DNA of 64,000 nucleotides from Saprospira grandis DSM 2844 (GCF_000275825.1 NZ_JH719942.1:3427554-3491553); one strand, 5' to 3'; shown: positions 24,523 to 33,429, counted from the stretch's first letter. The notes: generated by a model not told the origin, from the letters alone. Numbers and translations: made by a program.

Positions 24523-24530
24523 TACTTTTG
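24523..24530 (+). promoter_or_regulatory. Bacteroidota -7 box of the di-haem / imelysin cluster
   Basis: TACTTTTG matches TAnnTTTG and lies 27 bp before the start codon at 24558, giving a ~20-nt leader. No clear -33 TTG was found. Confidence 0.5.
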
Positions 24531-24557
24531 CAGCAGAACCACTTTATATCTATTTGT

Positions 24558-25949
24558 ATGAAAAAATTACTGCCCATTATCATCTTTTCTTTCTTACTCC
24601 TAGGAGCCTGTAAAAAGGAAGAGGGGTCTTTACAAGCAGAGGCTGGCGAAGAATACAGCGGTGGGGCAACCACCGTTTTCAATAGTTCTCGCAATGCCTT
24701 TGGTTTTCAAAGTTCAGGTTTGTCTTCTATGGACGAATTGTCCTTTTTTACAGGAAACTCTTTCTTTAATCAATCTTGGGTGTCTTCTCCAGCTTCAACG
24801 ACGGCCCGGGATGGTCTAGGCCCATTATTTAATGCGGTAGCTTGTTCTTCCTGCCATTTTAAAGATGGGCGGGGGCGTTCTCCTGCTTTTAGTGGGGAGC
24901 TGGGACATGGCCTTTTGCTTCGTTTATCGGTGCCCGGCGCTTCGGCTGGGGCCGAAAACTGGCCCGAACCTTCTTATGGGGGGCAGCTACAGGACCAAGG
25001 GATTAACAATGTTTCGGCAGAGGGGAAAATTAGCATTAGCTATGATTATATTCAGGGGCAATACCCCGATGGCAGTAGCTATGAGTTGCGCAAACCTACT
25101 TATGGCGTACAAGAATTAGCCTATGGTCCCTTGGCCGCAGATGTAGAAATATCGCCAAGGGTGGCCAATCAGTTGGTGGGGATGGGGCTGATAGAAGCCA
25201 TTCCTCAAGCAGACATTTTGGCCCAAGAAGATCCACAAGATATAGATGGAAATGGAGTATCCGGACGGGCCAATTGGATTCCAAGCGCTAATGGACAACT
25301 GCTAGGTCGCTATGGCTGGAAAGCCAATGCGGCCACTTTAAGAGAACAGATTACTGCCGCTTTTCAGGGGGATATGGGTATTAGCTCCTCTCTTTTTCCC
25401 GAGCAAAATTGTAGTCCAGGCCAAACCGACTGCCAGCAGGCGCCCAATGGCAATAATGCCCAAGGCTACGAACTAGATGATCAGACCTTAGATCGGGTAG
25501 AGCTGTATTTGCAGGCCTTGGCCGTGCCCGCTCGCAGAGATTGGAAGGACCAAAGGGTCCTTAAAGGCAAAAAATTATTTCTAGAGATGGGCTGTGGCGA
25601 TTGCCATCGCCCGAGTTTTGAGACAGGAGTACATGCCTTGGCCCCTTTGTCCAATCAAAAGATTTATCCCTATAGCGATTTTCTCTTACATGATATGGGC
25701 GCAGGCCTAGCCGATAACCGCCCCGATTATTTAGCCGATGGCCAAGAGTGGCGAACACAACCTCTTTGGGGCTTGGGCCTTATTTCTACCGTCAATGAGC
25801 ATTCAGAGCTTTTGCATGATGGCCGAGCCCGCAATATAGAAGAGGCGATCCTCTGGCATGGGGGAGAAGCCGAAGCGGCTAAAAATTCCTTTATGGCCCT
25901 AAGCGCAGAAGAGCGCAGCCAGGTCCTCGAATTTTTAAACTCTCTTTAA
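24558..25949 (+). CDS. Di-haem oxidoreductase lipoprotein (DUF1111 / thiol-oxidoreductase type)
   Basis: The start at 24558 gives a lipoprotein signal (MKKLLPIIIFSFLLLGAC). Two c-type haem sites are visible: CSSCH (C96-C99-H100) in 'NAVACSSCHFKDGRG', and CGDCH (C346-C349-H350). These and the segments 'FNQSWVSSPAST', 'GRANW', 'GRYGWKA' and 'LHDMGAGLAD' are typical of the putative di-haem 'thiol oxidoreductase' family, distantly related to MauG/CcpA. It sits in the cell envelope and probably performs electron transfer or oxidation linked to the downstream imelysin. This pairing is common in Bacteroidota and is thought to relate to iron uptake. The substrate is unknown. Confidence 0.9.
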   Translation: MKKLLPIIIFSFLLLGACKKEEGSLQAEAGEEYSGGATTVFNSSRNAFGFQSSGLSSMDELSFFTGNSFFNQSWVSSPASTTARDGLGPLFNAVACSSCHFKDGRGRSPAFSGELGHGLLLRLSVPGASAGAENWPEPSYGGQLQDQGINNVSAEGKISISYDYIQGQYPDGSSYELRKPTYGVQELAYGPLAADVEISPRVANQLVGMGLIEAIPQADILAQEDPQDIDGNGVSGRANWIPSANGQLLGRYGWKANAATLREQITAAFQGDMGISSSLFPEQNCSPGQTDCQQAPNGNNAQGYELDDQTLDRVELYLQALAVPARRDWKDQRVLKGKKLFLEMGCGDCHRPSFETGVHALAPLSNQKIYPYSDFLLHDMGAGLADNRPDYLADGQEWRTQPLWGLGLISTVNEHSELLHDGRARNIEEAILWHGGEAEAAKNSFMALSAEERSQVLEFLNSL

Positions 25950-25974
25950 TCTGGCCCTACTTCTTGCGTCTTGC

Positions 25975-26043
25975 AGGCGGCGTAGCCGCCGCAGGTCACA
26001 ACAAGGACTTTAGTCCGCAGTTCGACGACCAAAGGGAGTAACC
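25975..26043. repeat. Partial GC-rich element plus CTTTAG-loop hairpin (copy 2)
   Basis: GCAGGCGGCGTAGCCGCCGC at 25975-25994 matches the tail hairpin of the GC-rich elements. It is followed by ACAACAA-GGAC-TTTA-GTCC-GCAGTTCGACGACC..AGGGAGTAACC at 25998-26043. Confidence 0.65.
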
Positions 26044-26119
26044 GATGTGAAGGGGTGATTTGCGAGCTATGCCAACTAGGCCCTACTTCCTGCGTCTTGC
26101 AGGCGGCGCAGCCGCCGTA

Positions 26120-26234
26120 GGCCTAGCGATGTGAAAGGGTGGCCGAAGGCCAGACCGAGGCCAAAGGCCGAAGGGCCGAGCATACCTGCGAGCCCCGAAA
26201 CGTAGCGCCGCAAGCGTAGCGCAGCGGAGGCCCC
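26120..26234 (-). repeat. GC-rich structured intergenic element, subtype 1 (copy H, inverted)
   Basis: On the minus strand it starts TTTTGGGGCCTCCGC with the stem GCTGCGC/GCGTAGC-like, then GGCGCTACGTTTCGGGGCTCGCAGG, GCTCGGCCC and the stem TTCGGCC/GGCC. It ends CACATCGCTAGGC. It lies upstream of the imelysin gene. Confidence 0.8.
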
Positions 26235-26257
26235 AAAATATCAGCAGGCCCCGAAAC

Positions 26258-26304
26258 GACAACAAAGCCTTTAGGCTGCAGTTCGACGACCAAAGGGAGT
26301 AACC
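26258..26304. repeat. CTTTAG-loop hairpin element, copy 3 (stem changed)
   Basis: ACAACAA-AGCC-TTTA-GGCT-GCAGTTCGACGACC..AGGGAGTAACC. Both stem arms differ from copies 1 and 2 while remaining complementary. Confidence 0.7.
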
Positions 26305-26347
26305 GCCACAACTGTAGCAGAGGCAAATAAAACGACCTATATATAAT

Positions 26348-27394
26348 ATGAAACGACTACCTTCTCTATTGGCTATGACTAGCTTTTTGCTTCTTTTGGC
26401 CTGTAAAAAATCCGACAACTTTGATAAAACCGCCCTTTTGCAAGCTTGGCAAACGGAAGTTATTGCCCCAGCTTGGCAAGAAGTAGCGGCCCAGGGCCCC
26501 CACTTAGCGACTAAGGTTAATTTGTTTTTGGCGCAGCCCAGCCATGCCAGTTTGACGGATGCCCGTGAAGCTTGGCGGCAGGCAGCAAGGGCTTGGGGGG
26601 CTGCAGAACCCTTTGTTTTTGGGGAAATGAAAAGCCAATATTTGCATTGGAGCATAGGGCGGAGCCCTGCCAATAGCAGTTCTATAGAAGCCAGCATTTC
26701 GGATAGTAGCCGAACGCTAGATAGCCTATATATTCGGCAACAGAGCAGTTATGCCAAAAGTCTTTCGGCTATAGAATACCTATTATTTGCCGACAGTAGC
26801 CAGCAGTTGCCTTTTTCTGCTCGTCGGGCGGACTACCTGCGTTTGGCGGTGCAGCATTTGGCCCTAGAGATGCAAAAACCGCAGGACATTTGGGAAAATC
26901 AGGGAGAGGGCCAGCGTTTTGCTGCTGCCGAAGGTTATGAATTGGGCTCGGCCATTAGTGAGCTGAGCAACGGAATGATTAACTTGGCCCAGGAGATGAG
27001 CCGCAAGAAAATAGGAAAGCCTTTGGGCAAGGAGAACGATGGGATTTTCCTGCCCGAATCGGTTGAACATCCCGATGCACACTTTAGCATAGGCCTATTG
27101 AAGGCCAATTTTGAGGGTTTGGAAGATGCCTTTTTATTGGGCGCGCCCAATTTGCAAGCCTATTGGGAATCGGAAAGCAGCAATGAGGTCCCTGCGCAAT
27201 TTGCGGCCAATTTGAGGGCTGCCATTAGTCTTTGCGAAAGCCTAGGCGATGATTTGCAGGCTGCTTTGCAGAACCAAGCCGATCAGGTCGAGGAGCTTTA
27301 TGATTTGAGTCGAGCCATTTACCTGGCGCTCTCCAATGATATGGCGGCTGTTTTTGGCATCACGGTTTTACCTAGCGACAATGACGGCGATTAA
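26348..27394 (+). CDS. Imelysin-family lipoprotein
   Basis: A lipoprotein signal is present (MKRLPSLLAMTSFLLLLAC). It is all-helical, and typical imelysin segments are visible: 'DAREAWRQAARAWGAAEPF', 'SYAKSLSAIEYLLFADSS' and 'NDMAAVFGITVLPSDNDGD' at the end. Imelysins and EfeO/IrpA relatives are envelope proteins thought to bind iron or haem, and many are iron-regulated. It sits between the di-haem oxidoreductase and the HTTM gene, matching a cluster seen in other Bacteroidota. The end overlaps the HTTM gene by 14 bp, indicating translational coupling. Confidence 0.9.
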   Translation: MKRLPSLLAMTSFLLLLACKKSDNFDKTALLQAWQTEVIAPAWQEVAAQGPHLATKVNLFLAQPSHASLTDAREAWRQAARAWGAAEPFVFGEMKSQYLHWSIGRSPANSSSIEASISDSSRTLDSLYIRQQSSYAKSLSAIEYLLFADSSQQLPFSARRADYLRLAVQHLALEMQKPQDIWENQGEGQRFAAAEGYELGSAISELSNGMINLAQEMSRKKIGKPLGKENDGIFLPESVEHPDAHFSIGLLKANFEGLEDAFLLGAPNLQAYWESESSNEVPAQFAANLRAAISLCESLGDDLQAALQNQADQVEELYDLSRAIYLALSNDMAAVFGITVLPSDNDGD

Positions 27395-28685
27395 AGCATA
27401 CCTCAGGCAGGAGCGGGAAGTTCTTCCCCTTCTGCTTTTTCGCATTGTATTGGGGGTTCTTTTTCTTTGGTCGGGCATACGCTTTTGGGCCAAGGGTTGG
27501 ATCGAAGACTTCTATTTATCGCCTGATTATCACTTTCGTTTTTGGGGCTGGGACTGGCTGCCTTTGGCTTCTCCGCAGCTCTGCTATTTCCTATACAGCC
27601 TGATGCTTTTGGCGGCCTTGGGGGTTTTGCTGGGGGCCTTTTATCGTTGGAGCATGGCGCTTTATTTTTTGCTCTTTACCTACTTTGAGCTTTGGGAGAA
27701 ATGCCTTTATTTGAACCACTACTATTTTGTGTCCTTATTGGCCTTTCTGCTTTGTTTTGTCCCTTTGCATTGCAATACTTCTGTGGATGCTTTTTTTCGG
27801 CCCAGCCTGCGGCGGCGGCATTTGCCCAACTACTACTTTCTCTTGCCCAAGTTCCTGATCGCCATACTCTATATCTATGCGGCCCTAGCCAAGCTAGAGC
27901 CAGACTGGTGGTTTCGGGCGCAGCCCCTAAGCATTTGGTTATCGGCTCGATCTTCCTATCCCATTTTGGGACCTATTCTGGCTTGGGGACCTACGGATTT
28001 CCTGATGTCTTGGGCGGGTTTTTTCTATGATTTGCTGGTTCCTTTTGGCTTGAGTTTCCGCAAAAGTCGCCCTTGGGCCTATTTATTTGTTATCCTCTTT
28101 CATGCGATGACGGCCATGCTCTTTTCCATTGGCTTGTTTCCCTATGTCATGATGGGCGTGGCCTTGGTTTTTTTCTCGGCGGAGGAATTGGGGCGCTTTC
28201 GCTTCATCTATTTGCCGCAGGATCATTTGGAGCGGCCTTATCGGCTGTATTGGCCCAAATTGCAGCTGGCCATTTGGGTAGTTTTCTTTAGTTGGCAACT
28301 GCTATTTCCTTGGCGTTTTTTGTTGTATGAGGGGCCTGTCTGTTGGCAGGAGCAGGGTTTTCGCTTTAGTTGGCGGGTCATGTTGGTAGAAAAAGTGGGG
28401 CAATTGCATTATCGCTTAATTGACCAAAATGGCCGTCAAAAACTGCTCTATCCAGAGGATGATTTAGCCGCTTGGCAGTTGCAGCAGATGCGTTTTCAGC
28501 CCGATATGATTCTGGCCTATGCCAAAGATTTGGGGCGGCGGTATGGGGCGCGGGCCATCTATGCGGAGAGCTGGGTATCTTGGAATGGGCGGTCTTCTGC
28601 TCGTTTGATTGATCCCAACTACAACCTTTTGGAGGCAGAAAATGGTTGGAAAAACTGGGATTGGGTACTTCCTGCTCCAGACTAG
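27381..28685 (+). CDS. HTTM-domain integral membrane protein
   Basis: The start at 27381 (MTAIKAYLRQEREVLPLLLF) overlaps the imelysin stop by 14 bp; an upstream start would lie deeper in that gene. About seven to eight hydrophobic segments cover residues ~15-310 ('IVLGVLFLWSGIRFW', 'YFLYSLMLLAALGVLLGAFY', 'YVMMGVALVFF' and others). They have the HTTM pattern, related to the membrane part of vitamin K-dependent gamma-carboxylase: 'YLNHYYFVSLLAFLL', 'LIAILYIYAALAKLEPDWW', 'FHAMTAMLFSIGLFPYVM'. A soluble C-terminal ~130 residues follows. Inner membrane. The enzymatic role is unproven; co-occurrence with imelysin and the di-haem protein suggests a shared envelope function. Confidence 0.85.
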   Translation: MTAIKAYLRQEREVLPLLLFRIVLGVLFLWSGIRFWAKGWIEDFYLSPDYHFRFWGWDWLPLASPQLCYFLYSLMLLAALGVLLGAFYRWSMALYFLLFTYFELWEKCLYLNHYYFVSLLAFLLCFVPLHCNTSVDAFFRPSLRRRHLPNYYFLLPKFLIAILYIYAALAKLEPDWWFRAQPLSIWLSARSSYPILGPILAWGPTDFLMSWAGFFYDLLVPFGLSFRKSRPWAYLFVILFHAMTAMLFSIGLFPYVMMGVALVFFSAEELGRFRFIYLPQDHLERPYRLYWPKLQLAIWVVFFSWQLLFPWRFLLYEGPVCWQEQGFRFSWRVMLVEKVGQLHYRLIDQNGRQKLLYPEDDLAAWQLQQMRFQPDMILAYAKDLGRRYGARAIYAESWVSWNGRSSARLIDPNYNLLEAENGWKNWDWVLPAPD

Positions 28686-28708
28686 GACAATATATATGAG
28701 GGGGATTT

Positions 28709-28846
28709 GGGGCCCGCGGCCGGCTAGGCTATCGCCTAGCTCGGCCGCCGCTATGCTGCGGGGCTCACAGGTCTGTTCGGCCCTGCGGGCTCCACTTCGT
28801 TTCGCCCTGGGTCTGGCCTACGGCCACCCCTCCGCAGCGCTGGGCC
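28709..28846 (+). repeat. GC-rich structured intergenic element, subtype 1 (copy I)
   Basis: GGGGCC with a long stem 1 (GCGGCCG..CTAGGC / GCCTAG..CGGCCGC), a core resembling GCTATGCTGCGGGGCTCAC, GGTCTG, TTCGGCCCTGCG, a stem GGGC..GCCC, GGTCTGGCCTACGGCCACCCC and the tail CCGCAGCGCTGGGCC. Confidence 0.8.
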
Positions 28847-28876
28847 GAGCCAGCCCTTGGCGGGGTAATGTAGACT

Positions 28877-28915
28877 AAAAGAGCGCCTATCCGCTAGGGG
28901 ATAGGCGCTCTTTTT
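28877..28915. terminator. Bidirectional terminator between convergent genes
   Basis: The stem GAGCGCCTATCC / GGATAGGCGCTC is flanked by AAAA on the left and TTTTT on the right. It serves the imelysin-HTTM unit on the plus strand and the gene at 28918-29835 on the minus strand. Confidence 0.85.
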
Positions 28916-28917
28916 AA

Positions 28918-29835
28918 TTATTTTTTGCGGTTACCAAACATCTTTTGGAGATTACTTTCTCTTTTCTTTTTGGGTGCTCGCTTCATAATTTCGATAGGGC
29001 TTTGGTCATTGACCAGCACATTATTGGGGTCATCTTTAAAGACCTTATCGATGTATACCCAGCGGCCTTTTTTGAGTTCTAGGCCGCAGTAGCTACCGTC
29101 GGGCACATTAGAGGCGGGAGCGCCGGGGACGGCTCGGCCATAAATCAGGTGATCGAAGATCACTTTTTGTTGGTCGGGATTATAATTGAGCACAGCGGAG
29201 ACGGCGGCGGAGTATTGGACAATATGGCGGCTAACGGTTCGCTTCATGCCACGGCCATCTTTAATATCGATAATATTTTGGCCAAACTTGGGGGCTCCTT
29301 TTCGGTCAAAATAGAGGATATCGAGTACCTTTCTACGGTCGAAGAAAGAGTAAGAATCTCGGCCAAAGAGCAGATAATACTGTTTTCCGTTCGACTCGAA
29401 GGGTTGTATATTATAATATAGTGCGCCATACCAATTATTGGCAGAGAGGCGGCCAAACTGGGGGCTTCTCATTTCGTCGGACTTATCATGGAGGAAAAAC
29501 AGTTGGCCATCTGCTTTTTGGATAAAGCCGAATTGGCTGTAGTGGTCTTTATCTACATAGAGCTCCCAGCTAAAGATGCGAAAACTTTTATCGGGGGCAT
29601 TGAGGAGGGAGACTCCTTTTAGTTTTTCAAAGGGGTAGCTATAGCTTTGGGTATCTTGCAGGGTATTTTGCAGTTCGGTTTTCAGGTTTTGGGCCAGCAA
29701 GCTTCGGTTGAAGCTATCTTTTTCTTGTTGCAGTCTTACGGCCAGTTCGGAGAGTTCAATTTCTTTTTGGGGGTAATCATTTTGGGCGAAGAGCAGGCTG
29801 GGCAGAGCGAGCAGAAAAAAAAGCTTATAGTACAT
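28918..29835 (-). CDS. Conserved-looking exported protein of unknown function
   Basis: A signal peptide is present (MYYKLFFLLALPSLLFAQ). The mature protein is mixed alpha/beta with Tyr/Phe-rich strands ('FRIFSWELYVDKDHYSQFGF', 'WYGALYYNIQPFESNGKQYY', 'YLLFGRDSYSFFDRRKVLDI') and a basic C-terminus ('RAPKKKRESNLQKMFGNRKK'). Exported proteins with this pattern are common in Flavobacteriia and Saprospiria, but I know no assigned function. It is monocistronic and ends at the shared terminator. Confidence 0.75.
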   Translation of the reverse strand: MYYKLFFLLALPSLLFAQNDYPQKEIELSELAVRLQQEKDSFNRSLLAQNLKTELQNTLQDTQSYSYPFEKLKGVSLLNAPDKSFRIFSWELYVDKDHYSQFGFIQKADGQLFFLHDKSDEMRSPQFGRLSANNWYGALYYNIQPFESNGKQYYLLFGRDSYSFFDRRKVLDILYFDRKGAPKFGQNIIDIKDGRGMKRTVSRHIVQYSAAVSAVLNYNPDQQKVIFDHLIYGRAVPGAPASNVPDGSYCGLELKKGRWVYIDKVFKDDPNNVLVNDQSPIEIMKRAPKKKRESNLQKMFGNRKK

Positions 29836-30130
29836 AAGTTATATTTTTTGAGAAGGAATAGAGGGGCCAAGGTATTTTTTTTTCTTCTTTGCTTGGCGCT
29901 TAGGGCAAAAGATTTTTCCAAAGTTGTGCCAAGCTGAGCGAAGCTTATTTTTTGGGCCAATTCTTTTGTTGGCTAAAAAAATGGCATCTATCAATAAATG
30001 AATAGACCTATCAAATTTTGATATATCGCTAAAAAGTAAATCTATTGAGAATGAAGTTCTTAGGGCTTGGCCTAGTTTTTTGTCTCGGCCCCAGCTCAAT
30101 GCCTCCCCTAGAGGCCCCAGCAAAGTTAGG

Positions 30131-30178
30131 GAAAAGAGAGTGCTTCAAGCAAGTACTCTTTATCCCTTTTTTCTGTCA
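30131..30178 (+). terminator. Orphan terminator-like hairpin upstream of the defence operon
   Basis: The stem GGGAaAAGAGaGT.CTT / AAGTACTCTTTaTCCC is followed by TTTTTTC on the plus strand. No plus-strand gene ends just before it. It overlaps a possible 45-codon frame (30051-30188, starting MKFLGLGLVFCLG) that I do not trust. The rest of 29836-30324 is AT-rich; CCCCCCCTTTTGGGGGAGG near 30272-30290 is another hairpin just before the operon start. Confidence 0.5.
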
Positions 30179-30324
30179 AAGTAAGTAGCCCCAAAGCACA
30201 ATATTATATTTTTTTTCTTACCTTAAGATCGTAATTATACCGTAAACCTATCCCATGACCCAAACAAATGTAAAGCCCCCCCTTTTGGGGGAGGTAGTTG
30301 TTGGCTTGGGGTTAAAAGCACAGC

Positions 30325-32667
30325 ATGGCTAAGCAACTAGCAGAGATTAAGGCGCTCTTTAATAAGCGCTTTGGTTATCGAGAAACCAACTGGCAGAAAG
30401 AGAAGGTACAGGCCTTGGGTGGCTTGGAGCTGGATGGCTTGTATTTGGATGGGGAGCATCGTTTATTATGGGCCAATAGTGAGTCTATCGCTAAGCCTGT
30501 TTATGATGAACAGATTTTAGCGCTAAAAGCTAGTTACCCTAAGTTGCAGTTTTTGTTGTTGTCGAAGGCTGATATGCTTTTTTTGAGAGAAATAGAGCAA
30601 CAGTCAGGTGTTGGCTATGATAAGTGGTGGTTTATTCACAATTCGGAGTTGGCTATTCAAGAATCAGATATACTTTTGTCAAAGCTAAAGTGGCGGACAA
30701 GTTTATTTGATCGGATAAAAGACCTTAGACTCAAGCCTTCCGAACGCTTTGGAGAAATCATTAGTGCCTTAGTAGAGAAGGTAGAGCAATTTAAAGGAGA
30801 GGACTTTATTTACAAGTACTATTTTTATGTAAGTACAGTTGGTCAGCAGCCAGATGAGCTGAAGATTTCCTTTTGGAAGAATAAAAAAAGGAAGGAAAAC
30901 TCAGAAGAGCCAGAGTGTTTTTATGAAATCAATACACGGACGGAACGAGAAACCTTAGTTATTCGACCTAAGGAGTATGATCAGGGAGATAACAATAGTG
31001 GTAAAGATAATCCTTTTTCAATAGCTGCTAAAATAGCCAAGACAATAGGCGCTGTTCAAGTTAGAAATGGGGAGTGGGAAAAAGAATATACTTATCATTC
31101 TAAGCCAGCAGAGGGCATATTATCCTTTTTAAAGGGGGTTGATTTTAATGCGATTAACTATGGGCTTCTTGCAGGGGGAGGAGATTTAAAGCTAATTACA
31201 GAGGAGGAGGATTGGATACGTTATCGCAATGAAATAGATAGGCATTTTTCAAGGGAAGGAGGCAAAGTTTCAGATAAAGCGATAAAAGGGTTGACGTTAG
31301 AGTCCTTATCCTTAAAAAATATTGGTCATTTTGAAGAGCTAGAGATAGATTTAAGTCATCGAGTTAGTTGTTTTCTAGGGCTGAATGGTTCTGGAAAGAC
31401 GACTATTTTAAGAAGTATTGCATTAGCCCTTACAGGTGTTTATCAGCTGGAAGCAAGGGAGCCTTTAAAAGGTTGGTTGAAAGTAGATAGAGTTGAGAAA
31501 ACTACACAGGCATCTTCATATAAAGAAATATTAGCTCTTGATGGATCAATTGAGTTGTGTTTTAGTTCGAGAACTAAAGAAGAAAAACGAAAGCACCTAC
31601 ATCGAATACTATTTAAACCTCATGAAGAGCCGACTGAAGACCATAAGGCTGAGGAAAAAGTAGAGAAGTTTAGACTTCTTAATGGACGAGAATTCCCTAT
31701 ACCAATATTAGGCTTTGCGCAAGGACGTACTCGACCTTTGTCAACTAAAAAAGAAGAACAGGCTAGTGCAAAAAATTATAAAGGGCGTTCTACTATCTCC
31801 GATTTAGAAAACTTGATTACTGAAGAGGGGGATAATAAGTTGGAAGAGCTGAAACGCTGGTTGATGATTACGCATAATGAAGGGCTAAACTTAGAAGAAA
31901 GTATTGAGCGGGAGGAGGATCTCACGAAAAAGAAAATTAGTCAAAGAAAGCGAGATGGGTATAAGAAAGCATTCTACTTAGTCTTTGAGTTGATGACTGA
32001 GATCATAGGTCGGGAAATTACTTTTAATGTAGCCAATAAAGACACTTTATGGGTTAAACTTGGAGCATCCAAATCAGAAGATGATGATGAGGAATTAAAG
32101 GAACAAGTGATTTCTTTTAGTCGTCTGAGTCAGGGCTATAAGTCTGTCTTTGTTTGGGTGGGACATTTAGTTATACGTTATGCAGAGCATTATGATTATA
32201 GTGAAGGTTTTGAAACACAAGAGGGAATTATTTTTATTGATGAAATAGATCTCTTTTTGCACCCTCTTTGGCAAACTAGAGTCTTAAATATCTTAGTAGA
32301 GAAGTTTAACCGTGCTCGTTTTATAGTGACTACGCATTCGCCTTTGGTGGTGAGTTATATAACTGATGAGAGTACTGATTTAGCTTTGTATAGAATAGTA
32401 AAAGAAACTGTTGAGGAGGAGCTATATGTAAAAGGTAATGGTATTGAAGATACTTATGGTTACTGGATGGGTATAAAGAGGTTCCCACCCAAAATAACAG
32501 CTCTGATAGCTGAGGCAGACAATGCGATAAGTATAGATGCTTTTGATGAAGCAGCTGAGGTTATTGAAAAATTAGATGGCTGGGTGATGCCTGAATCAAT
32601 GGTAGTTAGAAAACTTCAAGCTCGATTAAATAGGCGGAAAATCATTTTTAAATTCCGAAAAAAGTAG
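30325..32667 (+). CDS. SMC/RecF-like AAA ATPase, PtuA-like, first gene of the type III CRISPR operon
   Basis: Residues 1-~320 are an N-terminal region of unknown fold that does not look like CARF or SAVED. After it comes an ABC/OLD-like ATPase beginning 'GLTLESLSLKNIGHFEELEI'. It has Walker A GLNGSGKT (352-359), a signature-like 'LSQGYKS' (about 602-608), Walker B 'IIFIDEIDLFLHP' (D639/E640) and the switch histidine H671 in 'VTTHSP'. No TOPRIM or own nuclease motif is seen. The HNH gene starts 1 bp after the stop. An ATPase plus HNH protein is the composition of Septu (PtuA/PtuB) and of retron Ec78-type effector pairs. By analogy the ATPase would control the nuclease. At 780 residues it is clearly longer than a typical PtuA because of the N-terminal domain. 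AT-rich codon use suggests acquisition by transfer. Confidence 0.85.
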   Translation: MAKQLAEIKALFNKRFGYRETNWQKEKVQALGGLELDGLYLDGEHRLLWANSESIAKPVYDEQILALKASYPKLQFLLLSKADMLFLREIEQQSGVGYDKWWFIHNSELAIQESDILLSKLKWRTSLFDRIKDLRLKPSERFGEIISALVEKVEQFKGEDFIYKYYFYVSTVGQQPDELKISFWKNKKRKENSEEPECFYEINTRTERETLVIRPKEYDQGDNNSGKDNPFSIAAKIAKTIGAVQVRNGEWEKEYTYHSKPAEGILSFLKGVDFNAINYGLLAGGGDLKLITEEEDWIRYRNEIDRHFSREGGKVSDKAIKGLTLESLSLKNIGHFEELEIDLSHRVSCFLGLNGSGKTTILRSIALALTGVYQLEAREPLKGWLKVDRVEKTTQASSYKEILALDGSIELCFSSRTKEEKRKHLHRILFKPHEEPTEDHKAEEKVEKFRLLNGREFPIPILGFAQGRTRPLSTKKEEQASAKNYKGRSTISDLENLITEEGDNKLEELKRWLMITHNEGLNLEESIEREEDLTKKKISQRKRDGYKKAFYLVFELMTEIIGREITFNVANKDTLWVKLGASKSEDDDEELKEQVISFSRLSQGYKSVFVWVGHLVIRYAEHYDYSEGFETQEGIIFIDEIDLFLHPLWQTRVLNILVEKFNRARFIVTTHSPLVVSYITDESTDLALYRIVKETVEEELYVKGNGIEDTYGYWMGIKRFPPKITALIAEADNAISIDAFDEAAEVIEKLDGWVMPESMVVRKLQARLNRRKIIFKFRKK

Positions 32668-32668
32668 T

Positions 32669-33418
32669 ATGCTGCATATTAAAAAAACTGACTCTTTACC
32701 AGAGTCTATTGAGGGGTTCCTAGCAGATGATTCAGAGTGTAGGTCTAAGAAAGGAAATGTTAGGGAGTATTTTAATTGTTTTAAAAAAAGGTCTTTAAAA
32801 GGAAATCTAAATGTAAGAAATAAGGTTTCGCTGCAGAGTCACCTTCTTGGAGAACAAGGAGGGTGTTGTTGTTATTGTGGTATTCGTATAGGGAAGCCTG
32901 CTTCAGTAAGCATAGAGCATTTTACATCTTTAACAGTTAATAGTGCACTAGTTCTAGACCATGGTAACTTGTTGGCATCGTGTACTTCTAGGAGTAGATG
33001 TAACCTTGGTCGAAACGATAAAGAACAACGTAAAAAGGTACAATTAAAAAACGTTTTAAACCCTAAAAGGGGAGAGGCAAGTGATTTTTATCAAAAAATG
33101 AAAATTAAATATATCCTGCCTGGGGAGAAAGTTAAAGGTGTGGGTAAGATCAGCTCTGGTAACACAGAAATAGATAAGGAATTAAATAATATTTTAAGCT
33201 TAAATAATTCTGACCTTATTAAATGTAGAAAAGAAGCGTTGAATGTTTTTATTTCATCATATGAAAAACTTTTAGTCTGTCTTCGTAGTGATGAATTAAT
33301 TTTAGATGAAATTTCTACTCTTTTTGAAAAAGATGATTTTTTAGCTATAAAGATGTATTGGCTTGGAGTAGAACTTTCTAAGTCAGACTATTTAGATCCC
33401 ACAAATTTAAACCTATAA
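32669..33418 (+). CDS. HNH endonuclease, PtuB / TIGR02646-like
   Basis: A 249-residue protein with a Cys4-type HNH core: C67-x2-C70 in 'CCCYCGIRIG', E83-H84 in 'SIEHF', N100 in 'HGNLLASC' with C105, and 'CN' at C111-N112. This is the arrangement of PtuB/TIGR02646 nucleases found next to AAA ATPases in Septu and some retron systems. The C-terminal half is helical. It starts 1 bp after the ATPase stop and ends 11 bp before cas10, so it lies in one transcription unit with both. The substrate is probably DNA, or tRNA as suggested for some relatives. It is among the most AT-rich genes in the window. Confidence 0.85.
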   Translation: MLHIKKTDSLPESIEGFLADDSECRSKKGNVREYFNCFKKRSLKGNLNVRNKVSLQSHLLGEQGGCCCYCGIRIGKPASVSIEHFTSLTVNSALVLDHGNLLASCTSRSRCNLGRNDKEQRKKVQLKNVLNPKRGEASDFYQKMKIKYILPGEKVKGVGKISSGNTEIDKELNNILSLNNSDLIKCRKEALNVFISSYEKLLVCLRSDELILDEISTLFEKDDFLAIKMYWLGVELSKSDYLDPTNLNL

Positions 33419-33429
33419 TATCTAAACAA

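Noticed and set aside
30051..30188. 45-codon frame beginning MKFLGLGLVFCLG before the defence operon
   Set aside because: Its last third is the terminator hairpin, there is no clear ribosome-binding site, and the leader-like start could be chance.
30325..33418. ATPase-HNH pair considered as part of a retron (Ec78-type)
   Set aside because: No reverse transcriptase gene and no msr/msd-like RNA structure is visible upstream or downstream.
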